From the NCBI GenBank assembly GCA_002393865.1, contig DGUD01000157.1:1-8884 (forward strand): a stretch of 8,884 bases of DNA, given 5' to 3'. Of this stretch, positions 1-5,520 are shown one piece after another. This stretch comes from Treponema sp. UBA4319. GTDB taxonomy: Bacteria; Spirochaetota; Spirochaetia; Treponematales; Treponemataceae. Both the position numbers and the translations under genes were made by a program. The notes below the pieces were generated by a model, which saw only the letters and a program-made list of their open reading frames with translations, did no database searches and had not been told where the DNA came from. The first letter of the stretch is position 1; the number at the start of each line of letters is the position of its first letter.

Positions 1-1
1 A

Positions 2-54
2 TACATCTCATGCTGAAGCCCTAGAGCCGCGGCACGCTTTCAGCATGAGATGTA
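2..54. repeat. Long inverted repeat (18-bp arms, 16-nt loop)
   Basis: Bases 2-19 are the reverse complement of bases 36-54, apart from one bulged T at 38. The arms carry the core CATCTCATGCTGAA, and the 16-base loop contains the small palindrome CCGCGG (27-32). As RNA this would be a very stable hairpin. No T-run follows on the + strand, so it is not a textbook intrinsic terminator in that direction. It could instead terminate or stabilise a transcript entering from the left, act as a minus-strand terminator whose T-run lies outside the window, or be a dispersed palindromic repeat. The structure is certain; the role is unknown. Confidence 0.8.
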
Positions 55-95
55 CCGCAGGAACGGAGGCTTATTTATAGAAGACTTTTTTCTAT

Positions 96-131
96 GCCGA
101 AGCCCCGTTCCGGGGCAGGGCAAATTTTTTT
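96..131 (+). terminator. Candidate rho-independent terminator of an upstream gene
   Basis: A perfect stem GCCCCG (102-107) / CGGGGC (111-116) with loop TTC is extended, across a small internal loop, by GCC (96-98) pairing with GGC (119-121). It is followed by AAA and a run of seven T (125-131). A second 6-bp hairpin, ATAGAA (77-82) / TTCTAT (90-95), lies just before it. The arrangement suits termination of a + strand transcript arriving from left of the window, which would isolate the gene at 176. The three A's between stem and T-run make it less than ideal. Confidence 0.5.
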
Positions 132-161
132 CCGGAGGGCGCTCCATAATCCGCAGAAATA

Positions 162-170
162 TGCTAGAAT
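162..170 (+). promoter_or_regulatory. Extended -10 promoter next to the M15 gene start
   Basis: TGCTAGAAT matches an extended sigma-70 -10 (TGN plus TAGAAT at 165-170) and ends five bases before the ATG at 176. No good -35 lies 16-18 bp upstream, which is tolerable for an extended -10. Initiation about seven bases downstream would put the transcript start at or beside the ATG, giving a leaderless mRNA. No Shine-Dalgarno sequence lies close to the ATG; the only purine-rich stretch (GGAGGG, 134-139) is about 36 bases away. Confidence 0.5.
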
Positions 171-175
171 AGGCT

Positions 176-1093
176 ATGCGCCTTTCCAGACCCCGGCACA
201 TACGCCTGACAGCCTTACTGATTCTCATCGCCGCTGCCGCGCAGGCATACGGTGCCGGGACGGGCATCGGGAACCTCCAGTACCTGCGGAATGCGTACCC
301 CGACGTGGGCTTTGAGCGCAGCTATGACCGCGAGGTGAACGACTGGAAAATCACCGTGCTCATCCCGGACGGAAAGGACGGCGCAAGGCGGGTGGAATCC
401 TTCTACTGGGCGGACGGCAGCATGCTGCCCGCATCGGAGCTGAAGAACAAGGACATGTACTGGCCGCTGCTCTACGAATACCCGGAGACGCTGCCCGACC
501 CCGCGGAATTCAGCGAGGAGGAGAAAGCCGCCATCCGGGCATACAGCTCCGCGGAAAGCCGCAGCAACGGGGCAGGCACCCCCATGTACTTCTTTGACGC
601 GCTCTACGACTCAGCCTCGCGCGGCAGCACGGAGACGCATATCGTGCGGATTCCCTTCCTTGGCAAAAAAGTGAACGTGCACGAGCGCATCAGGGAGCCG
701 CTCGCAGCCGTGGAGCGGAAAATCCTTGCGCTTGCGGCGACCAATAAAGAAGTAAAGGGCTTTGTGGACGGGCTGCGGACTACAGACGCGTATTACTGGC
801 GGATTATCGACGGTACGAACCGCCGCTCGTTCCACAGCCTGGGCACAGCCATAGACATACTCCCCAAAAACCAGGGCGGCAAGCAGATTTTCTGGGGCTG
901 GGCAAAGGACAAGTACCCGGAGACATGGATGCTCATCCCCCTGAACCAGCGCTGGATGCCCCCGGAACCCGTAATCCGCGCCTTCGAGGAGGAAGGATTC
1001 ATCTGGGGCGGCAAGTGGACAATCTGGGACAACATGCACTTTGAGTACCACCCGGAGCTCATTCTCTACAACAAAATCGTCCGGAAACCTTAA
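176..1093 (+). CDS. Exported M15-family zinc peptidase (D-Ala-D-Ala carboxypeptidase / L,D-endopeptidase type)
   Basis: 305 aa. Residues 1-25 form a signal peptide: basic start (MRLSRPRHIR), a hydrophobic core of Leu, Ile and Ala, and a likely cleavage site after AQA or AYG. The C-terminal half carries the M15 catalytic pattern: SFHSLGTAID (His220 and Asp227 as zinc ligands) and WDNMHFEY (Asp285 in the catalytic acid position, His288 as third zinc ligand). GFIWGGKW just before the last motif is typical of the M15C branch, as in L-Ala-D-Glu endopeptidases. The family cuts peptide stems of peptidoglycan, so it should act in the periplasm. The region of about 120 residues before the catalytic domain is unrecognised. 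The start is supported by the signal peptide beginning directly there and by the adjacent -10. It appears monocistronic: a candidate terminator precedes it and a 392-bp gap follows. The exact bond cut cannot be read from the sequence. Confidence 0.88.
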   Translation: MRLSRPRHIRLTALLILIAAAAQAYGAGTGIGNLQYLRNAYPDVGFERSYDREVNDWKITVLIPDGKDGARRVESFYWADGSMLPASELKNKDMYWPLLYEYPETLPDPAEFSEEEKAAIRAYSSAESRSNGAGTPMYFFDALYDSASRGSTETHIVRIPFLGKKVNVHERIREPLAAVERKILALAATNKEVKGFVDGLRTTDAYYWRIIDGTNRRSFHSLGTAIDILPKNQGGKQIFWGWAKDKYPETWMLIPLNQRWMPPEPVIRAFEEEGFIWGGKWTIWDNMHFEYHPELILYNKIVRKP

Positions 1094-1096
1094 AAA

Positions 1097-1120
1097 CGGC
1101 ATCGCCGCAAGGCGCCGCCG
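1097..1120. other. GC-rich hairpin with GCAA tetraloop after the M15 gene
   Basis: CGGC (1097-1100) pairs with GCCG (1117-1120), then an AT/CC internal loop, then CGCC (1103-1106) pairs with GGCG (1111-1114) around GCAA, a GNRA-type tetraloop. It starts three bases after the stop codon. No T-run follows on the + strand. On the minus strand the hairpin would be followed by TTTTTAA, so as an intrinsic terminator it points the wrong way for the M15 gene. It could be a 3'-end stabiliser or a rho-independent end for antisense transcription. Confidence 0.5.
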
Positions 1121-1238
1121 AAGAAAGGCACGGCCAGCGGGGAATCCCTTGCAGTCTGCTTACAGTTTCAGTTTATTTTACACAATCAACAACAGAGGAA
1201 TAGCAGCCTCCTATGCTCCACAGCAGGCGATTCCCCTC

Positions 1239-1282
1239 CCGGAATCCAATACCACTCCCGCCGGAATCCAATACCACTCCCG
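1239..1282. repeat. Two identical tandem 22-bp repeats (left array)
   Basis: CCGGAATCCAATACCACTCC plus CG occurs at 1239-1260 and again, without change or spacer, at 1261-1282. The reverse complement of this unit closely matches the three units at 6944-7009, so both arrays belong to one dispersed family in opposite orientation. The flanks (ATTCCCCT at 1230-1237 and 1290-1297) may be decayed copies. No protein-coding sense is visible. Confidence 0.85.
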
Positions 1283-1316
1283 CCCGCGCATTCCCCTGCC
1301 TGCACCACCGGGCGGA

Positions 1317-1431
1317 CACGGAAATCAGTTTTGTGCTCCGCTTAGCATAGAGAAAAATATGAAAAAAAACTTGTTTCCGCACCATTTTTTCTGTACCTGT
1401 CACAAATAATGCATAAAAACTGATTTCCGTG
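1317..1431. repeat. 115-bp segment bounded by perfect 16-bp inverted repeats
   Basis: CACGGAAATCAGTTTT at 1317-1332 is exactly the reverse complement of bases 1416-1431. The 83 bp between them are AT-richer than the surroundings and contain runs of A (1361-1369) and T (1385-1390). The arms could pair in a transcript or act as terminal repeats of a miniature element. I could not find a convincing flanking target duplication (left flank GGCGGA, right flank ATGATA). The right arm ends 18 bp before the -35 of the next gene, so a regulatory role is also possible. Confidence 0.7.
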
Positions 1432-1449
1432 ATGATACAGCCTATTGCG

Positions 1450-1478
1450 TTGACTATCTTTCGCTTATTTTGTATAGT
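1450..1478 (+). promoter_or_regulatory. Near-consensus sigma-70 promoter, leaderless start
   Basis: TTGACT (1450-1455), a 17-bp spacer and TATAGT (1473-1478) form the best sigma-70 match in the window. The -10 ends seven bases before the ATG at 1486, so transcription should begin at about that ATG. No Shine-Dalgarno sequence fits between them. This promoter rules out the longer reading frame that begins at 1429, because that start would lie upstream of the transcript. Confidence 0.75.
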
Positions 1479-1485
1479 AGACTGC

Positions 1486-3018
1486 ATGGCTACGGGAAAT
1501 TTCTTTCAGACGCTCTTTTCATCCATTCTTGGCGGCAACGACGCAGACGCCCTCAAGAGGAAGATGCTCAAAAAAATAGCGAAAAATCTTTCTAAGACTA
1601 AATATCATTTCTATAAATACAACTCACATGAGGCGGACGCCTCGCTCGCGAAATTCTTCTATGAGATATACAAGGCAATATCGCCCGCCCAGCTCATGTT
1701 CGCGAACACCAACCCGAACGCGCTCAAGCGGGTCGTCATAGACGCGGCGCTGAGCGACAAGCAGCGCGAGATACAGGACAAGCTCAGCGAGGAGGCAATC
1801 GCGGAGCTTGCCCGCAGCACCCCGCTGCCGCAGGTCGCACAGCAGGTGAACGGCATGCTGGAGAACTTCAACGCGGAATTCAACGGCGACAAAATCTCGC
1901 AGACGGACGCGCTCTACACGAACCTCCTGCTGCTGCAGAATTTCTGCCAGTACGACTTCTATTTCCTGCTCAAAAAATTCGACAACACCCTGCACGAGCG
2001 CAGTTTCGACGCCCCGCCCCATTTCCAGTCCATCAACGGGACGTACATCACGGAAGACCTCAAGAATTTCATCGCCGTCGCGTGGACGTTGCCGCAGGAC
2101 GCGGACTGGGAAAGCGTGTTCAAGCTGCTCAAGTCCATCAAAGGCGTCGAGCCCATCACGCTCGGCACATGGAAAAAGATACTCGCCCGCCTGAAGACGG
2201 TGCGCGAGCAGCACATATTCGAGATGATTATCCAGCTCATCACCGAGAACCCCGCCTACAAGGACACGTTCAAGAGTGAAGAGCATCACATTATGGATGA
2301 TTTTATCTCCCAGACCCGTCACACGGCGGAAGAGACGCTGGAAAACCTCAAGGCGGAGCAGACCGCCAATAAGGTCGGCGGGCTGCTGGGGCAGATTTTC
2401 GGGGAGGTATCCATCGAGCCGCTCAGGAACTACAACGAGGGCTCCAGCGAGATTTTTGTCCGCAAGGGGCTGAGCGGATTCCTCTACTGCGACCCGCTGT
2501 GCTACCTCAAGCAATTCCTCCTTGACTACGTAAAGCGCGACGTGCGGGAGCTCTCCGACATCCTGCTGGTGCGCGGCGAATGGTCAACGCAGTCGCTCTC
2601 CCAGCCGATGAGCGAGGCCTTCCACGAACTGATGGAGATCTCCAAGCAGGTGAGCACGCTCGACGATAAATTCGCGGAGAGCGGAGAGTTCGGCAACAAG
2701 CTCAAATCGCTCCTGCCGCGCGTCGAGCGCGACAAAGAAGCCCGCAACATCAGCACCATCGTGCTCAACGACGCAAACAACGAGGCCGCCCAGCTGATTA
2801 TCAACGCGCGCACAAACCTCATCAACTACGCGCGTATCCTCAAGTCGATGCTTGAGGACTTCATGAAGCTTCCCCACAGCCAGCTCATCATCAACTGGAA
2901 AGACCTTGACCGCTTTGCTGAAGGCAAGCTGAAGCAGAAATGCGTGGATGTCTACAAAAAGATTTTCGCCTTTGTGTCGCTGCTGCAGAATTTTGACATC
3001 AGCATAAAGGAATCGTAA
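1486..3018 (+). CDS. DUF5312-like spirochaete protein of unknown function
   Basis: 510 aa, beginning MATGNFFQTLFSSILGG. No signal peptide or membrane segment is visible and the charge pattern is that of a soluble, mostly alpha-helical cytoplasmic protein. No catalytic motif is recognisable. The overall look (short hydrophobic N-terminus, KRKMLKKIAKNLSK near residue 25, long helical body) recalls the family DUF5312, which I remember as confined to spirochaetes; this assignment is from memory and moderate. The start is set by the promoter at 1450-1478; the frame stays open to 1429 but that extension would be untranscribed. The stop overlaps the start of the thioesterase gene by one base (TAATG), so the two are co-transcribed and probably translationally coupled. 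The opposite strand also carries a long open frame here (1624-2514), a by-product of GC-rich codon use. Confidence 0.82.
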   Translation: MATGNFFQTLFSSILGGNDADALKRKMLKKIAKNLSKTKYHFYKYNSHEADASLAKFFYEIYKAISPAQLMFANTNPNALKRVVIDAALSDKQREIQDKLSEEAIAELARSTPLPQVAQQVNGMLENFNAEFNGDKISQTDALYTNLLLLQNFCQYDFYFLLKKFDNTLHERSFDAPPHFQSINGTYITEDLKNFIAVAWTLPQDADWESVFKLLKSIKGVEPITLGTWKKILARLKTVREQHIFEMIIQLITENPAYKDTFKSEEHHIMDDFISQTRHTAEETLENLKAEQTANKVGGLLGQIFGEVSIEPLRNYNEGSSEIFVRKGLSGFLYCDPLCYLKQFLLDYVKRDVRELSDILLVRGEWSTQSLSQPMSEAFHELMEISKQVSTLDDKFAESGEFGNKLKSLLPRVERDKEARNISTIVLNDANNEAAQLIINARTNLINYARILKSMLEDFMKLPHSQLIINWKDLDRFAEGKLKQKCVDVYKKIFAFVSLLQNFDISIKES

Positions 3019-3428
3019 TGGTCTGCAGCACCACGTTCAGCGTACGTCCCTACGAATGCGACAGCTACCGCCACGTGAACAATGCCGTCTACCTCAACTA
3101 TCTGGAATACGCCCGCATGGACTTTTTGCGGCAGATAGGATTCCGCTACGGGGCGCTGGTGGACGCCGGCTATTACCTCTACGTGACCCACGTGGACATC
3201 TACTACAAAGCATCGGCCTACCTTGACGACACGCTGTGCATCGAGACGGAATCCGTCAAGCTCGGCGCGGTCAGCGGCACCATGCACCAGACCATAAAGA
3301 AAGAGGACGGAAGCATCTGCGCGGAGGCCGACGTGACGTGGGCGTCCGTAAAGGAAGGCAAGCCTTCCCGCATCCCGCAGGAATTCATCGTCCCCGGACT
3401 CAAGCCGGAGTCTGGCAGCGGCCGCTGA
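3018..3428 (+). CDS. Acyl-CoA thioesterase, 4HBT/YbgC-type hotdog fold
   Basis: 136 aa, the usual size of a single hotdog domain. The N-terminus carries the 4-hydroxybenzoyl-CoA thioesterase signature YECDSYRHVNNAVYLNYLEYAR (residues 12-33; first 20: YECDSYRHVNNAVYLNYLEY), with Asp15 in the catalytic acid position followed by His19 and Asn21. The strand HVDIYYKASAYLDDTLCIET and a later WASV segment fit the rest of the fold. Enzymes of this family hydrolyse acyl-CoA thioesters in the cytoplasm; the acyl chain preferred here cannot be read from sequence. The ATG at 3018 overlaps the preceding TAA, with a purine-rich ribosome site AAAGGA (3006-3011) inside the end of the upstream gene. The last roughly 10 residues (KPESGSGR) look like an unstructured tail. 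Confidence 0.85.
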   Translation: MVCSTTFSVRPYECDSYRHVNNAVYLNYLEYARMDFLRQIGFRYGALVDAGYYLYVTHVDIYYKASAYLDDTLCIETESVKLGAVSGTMHQTIKKEDGSICAEADVTWASVKEGKPSRIPQEFIVPGLKPESGSGR

Positions 3429-3567
3429 GCCGGTCGCGCATACAGCAGAAGGAGTTTCGATTCATCCAGAAACCGCAATGCACGGTATTGCTGGCAAGGC
3501 CTCAAAGCGGTTTTTGAAAGCAGGCTTCAAAAGCAAGAGGCTTCTGAAGCCTCCCGATGACACTATT
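3429..3567 (+). promoter_or_regulatory. Hairpin-rich leader upstream of hflX
   Basis: This 139-bp gap holds a strong ribosome-site-like AGAAGGAG (3447-3454) with no ATG, GTG or TTG at usable distance, followed by three possible pairings. TTTTGAA (3512-3518) pairs with TTCAAAA (3526-3532). GAGGCTT (3538-3544) pairs with AAGCCTC (3548-3554). GCCTC (3499-3503) could instead pair with GAGGC (3538-3542), which excludes the second hairpin. The reading frame of hflX stays open through it to an ATG at 3478, but the translated stretch is a basic low-complexity string unlike the HflX N-terminus. No clear sigma-70 promoter was found, so hflX may be read from the upstream operon. Confidence 0.45.
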
Positions 3568-4869
3568 ATGGTAGAAATCAAAGCAGAAGAAGAGAAAAAA
3601 GTACGCTGCCTGCTCATCGGGGCACCGGCGCCGCGCAAAGAAGGCGAGGAGCCTGCGGAACCCAAAGAGCTGAAGGGGCTTGCAAAGACGCTCGGCATGG
3701 AATGCGCGGGCTGCATTGTCCTCAGCAGGATTGAGCCGACCCCGGCGTACGGCATCGGAACCGGCAAGGCGCAGGAAATCGCAGGGCAGGCAAAGGAGCT
3801 TGCGGCGGACTGCATCATCTTTGACTGGGAGATAGACCCGTCCAAGCAGCGCAACTGGGAGCGGCTGACCGGCATTCCCGTGTTCGACCGCAACGAGCTT
3901 ATCATACGCATCTTTGCGCAGCGCGCGCAGACAAAGGAGGCCGTGCTGCAGGTAGAGCTGGCGCGGCTGATTTACTCGCTGCCCCGGCTGAGCCATTCCT
4001 ACGGGGACATGGCGCGCCAGCGCGGCGGCTCCTACGGTACAAAGGGCAGCGGAGAGACCAAGCTGGAGCTTGACCGGCGCCAGATAGAGGACAAAATCGC
4101 GCAGATTAAGAAAGAGCTCGTGCAGGTGGACACGAACCGGCGCACCCAGCGCAAGCAGCGGGAGCGCACGGCACTTCCGTCCTGCGCGCTCGTCGGCTAC
4201 ACAAACGCAGGCAAGTCCAGCCTGCTCAACGCGCTGACCGGCGCAGGCGTCTTTGTGGAGGACAAGCTCTTTGCCACGCTTGACCCGACGACGCGCAAGC
4301 TCGCGCTCGCGGAAGGCTCCTCCGTGCTCATCACCGATACAGTCGGCTTTATCTCAAACCTGCCGCACACGCTCATAGATGCATTCCGCTCCACGCTGGA
4401 GGAAGCCGCGCTCGCAGACCTGCTGCTCATCACCGTGGATGCCAGCGACCCGGACTGCCGCATGCAGTACCAGCAGGTGCTGAAGGTACTGGAAGAAATC
4501 CATGCGGACAAAATCCAGCGCCTCGTGCTGCTGAACAAGGCGGACAAAGCCGGCAGCGACGATGTGCTCCGCTCCCAGCTGGACAGCTGGTTCCCCGGCG
4601 CACTCTGGATAAGCGCGCGCACACAGCAGGGCTTTCCGCAGCTGCTCGCCGCTATCACCGAATCTCTGCTGGGAACAGAGCGCTCGTGGCGCATTCCCAT
4701 CGGGCAAAGCGCGCTGGTGGAGCTTGCGCGCAGGAACGGCACCATCACGCAGGAGACATGGGCGGAAGACGCCGTAGAGCTCAAGGCGCGCATCCCCGGA
4801 GAATTCTCCGCCGACGGCAGCGCGAGCACACGGACGCTTGCACTCCTTGCCCCTTATCTGGTAAAGTAG
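3568..4869 (+). CDS. hflX: GTPase HflX, ribosome-associated
   Basis: 433 aa. HflX binds the 50S subunit and splits or rescues stalled ribosomes, notably under heat stress in other bacteria. The N-terminal HflX domain contains the glycine-rich YGIGTGKAQEI, FDRNELIIRIFAQRAQTKEA, and the linker GTKGSGETKLELDRRQI before a coiled-coil stretch. The GTPase domain shows G1 GYTNAGKSS (210-218), G3 DTVGF (257-261) followed by the family-typical LPHTLIDAFRSTLEEA, G4 NKAD (323-326) and G5 SAR (349-351). All nucleotide-binding motifs are intact. The start at 3568 (MVEIKAEEEKKVRCLLIG) places the first beta strand where HflX proteins normally have it; an in-frame ATG at 3478 would add 30 basic residues across predicted hairpins. 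No Shine-Dalgarno sequence precedes 3568, so the start is less certain than the identity. Confidence 0.93.
   Translation: MVEIKAEEEKKVRCLLIGAPAPRKEGEEPAEPKELKGLAKTLGMECAGCIVLSRIEPTPAYGIGTGKAQEIAGQAKELAADCIIFDWEIDPSKQRNWERLTGIPVFDRNELIIRIFAQRAQTKEAVLQVELARLIYSLPRLSHSYGDMARQRGGSYGTKGSGETKLELDRRQIEDKIAQIKKELVQVDTNRRTQRKQRERTALPSCALVGYTNAGKSSLLNALTGAGVFVEDKLFATLDPTTRKLALAEGSSVLITDTVGFISNLPHTLIDAFRSTLEEAALADLLLITVDASDPDCRMQYQQVLKVLEEIHADKIQRLVLLNKADKAGSDDVLRSQLDSWFPGALWISARTQQGFPQLLAAITESLLGTERSWRIPIGQSALVELARRNGTITQETWAEDAVELKARIPGEFSADGSASTRTLALLAPYLVK
4838..4867 (+). promoter_or_regulatory. Promoter inside the 3' end of hflX, leaderless start for the FliL-like gene
   Basis: TTGCAC (4838-4843), an 18-bp spacer ending in TGG, and TAAAGT (4862-4867) form a promoter with an extended -10. 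It lies within the last codons of hflX, whose stop is TAG at 4867-4869. The -10 ends six bases before the ATG at 4874, so the transcript would start at about the first codon, as at 1486. Confidence 0.55.
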
Positions 4870-4873
4870 CGGT

Positions 4874-5410
4874 ATGCGAGACTACACGAATGCAGATTTC
4901 TACTACGGGCAGGAACGCGGGGGCTCGATGCTCAACAAAGTGCTCCTTGCCGTGCTGCTGGCGCTCGTCGTCATCCTTGTCTGCGGGACGGCAGTGGGGC
5001 TGGTCAGCGGAACGCATAAAAAAAGCCCCCAGTACCGCCGCGCGGATCCTTCCCCGCAGAAAGTGACGCACAGCGGCAGGAAGAACCAGAAACTCGACGC
5101 ATTCACCGAGCTGGGGCAAATCCGCGCCGTCACCAAGGCGGAAGAAGGCGAAGAGGGCGGCATACTGCTGGTCGTCTCCCCGTGGTTCTCCTATCAGTCC
5201 GGCGACACCGCACTCTTTGAGGAGCTGGCGCAGAAGAACCGGCAGGAAAAAGCAATCATACTGAACTACTTTGGCAGCTACACGGAAAAAGAGCTGCTCG
5301 CAAAGGGCGAGCGGAACGTAAAGGAAGAGCTGCTCTCGCTCATCAACGAACAGCTGGTGCTCGGCAAGATAACGAACGTCTATTTTGACCAGTACCTTTT
5401 CTTTGAATAG
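4874..5410 (+). CDS. FliL-like flagellar basal-body-associated membrane protein
   Basis: 178 aa. A short N-terminus (1-18), one transmembrane segment (about 20-45, LLAVLLALVVILV), a charged linker (47-80), then a C-terminal domain. Its features are typical of FliL: a strand LLVVSPWFSY, then SGDTALFEELAQKNR, then YTEKELLAKGERNVKEELLSLINEQL, and the closing LVLGKITNVYFDQYLFFE. FliL surrounds the stator at the flagellar motor and has a stomatin-like periplasmic fold. Canonical fliL sits beside mot and fli genes; none are here, so this is probably a second, stand-alone paralogue. The start at 4874 is supported by the promoter; an ATG at 4928 (Met19) with GGGGG four bases upstream is an alternative that would begin right at the membrane segment. 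The gene starts four bases after the hflX stop. Confidence 0.65.
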   Translation: MRDYTNADFYYGQERGGSMLNKVLLAVLLALVVILVCGTAVGLVSGTHKKSPQYRRADPSPQKVTHSGRKNQKLDAFTELGQIRAVTKAEEGEEGGILLVVSPWFSYQSGDTALFEELAQKNRQEKAIILNYFGSYTEKELLAKGERNVKEELLSLINEQLVLGKITNVYFDQYLFFE

Positions 5411-5480
5411 CGCAACGCAGCGGACTGCCCCCGCGCAACATTTCCGCCACGGCTGTGTCCAATAAACGGCGGGTGCCTGC

Positions 5481-5512
5481 GGAACGGCAGCCGCAGCACT
5501 GTTTTACCGAGG
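5481..5512 (+). promoter_or_regulatory. Possible ECF-type promoter and ribosome site before the sigma cassette
   Basis: GGAAC (5481-5485) resembles the -35 of ECF sigma promoters and is followed after 16 bp by TTTTAC (5502-5507). GAGG (5509-5512) is a ribosome site eight bases before the ATG at 5521. If the cassette were controlled only from here, TTTTAC and GAGG would be so close that the transcript would start around or after the ribosome site, which weakens the promoter reading. A stem CTGCGG (5477-5482) / CCGCAG (5491-5496) overlaps the same bases. The ribosome site is the firmer part. Confidence 0.3.
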
Positions 5513-5520
5513 TTTAGCGT

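Larger units (their letters stand above)
1094..1485. other. 392-bp intergenic region with repeats and a promoter
   Basis: I see no convincing gene here. It holds, left to right: a hairpin just after the M15 stop, two identical 22-bp repeats, an AT-richer 115-bp segment framed by perfect 16-bp inverted repeats, and a strong promoter at the right edge. A possible 45-codon frame (1213-1350) runs across the 22-bp repeats. Because 22 is not a multiple of three, the two copies are read in different frames there, which argues against coding. Confidence 0.7.

Noticed and set aside
1213..1350. Possible 45-codon small gene across the left repeat array
   Set aside because: The purine-rich site GAGGAA is 12 bases from the ATG, the two identical 22-bp repeats are read in different frames, and the peptide is low-complexity Pro/Arg without features.
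1317..1431. Insertion sequence
   Set aside because: The segment is too short to encode a transposase and shows no clear target-site duplication. It is kept as an inverted-repeat element of unknown nature.
1429..1485. 19-residue N-terminal extension of the DUF5312-like protein
   Set aside because: The TTGACT-17-TATAGT promoter occupies this stretch, so the extension would not be transcribed from it.
1624..2514. 296-codon open frame on the minus strand
   Set aside because: It lies wholly antisense to the 510-aa gene, which has a near-consensus promoter and a coupled downstream gene. The product is a Val/Leu/Glu/Arg-rich string typical of antisense frames in GC-rich genes.
5411..5520. Terminator after the FliL-like gene
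   Set aside because: The GCGG/CCGC pairing near 5419-5434 is short and there is no T-run.
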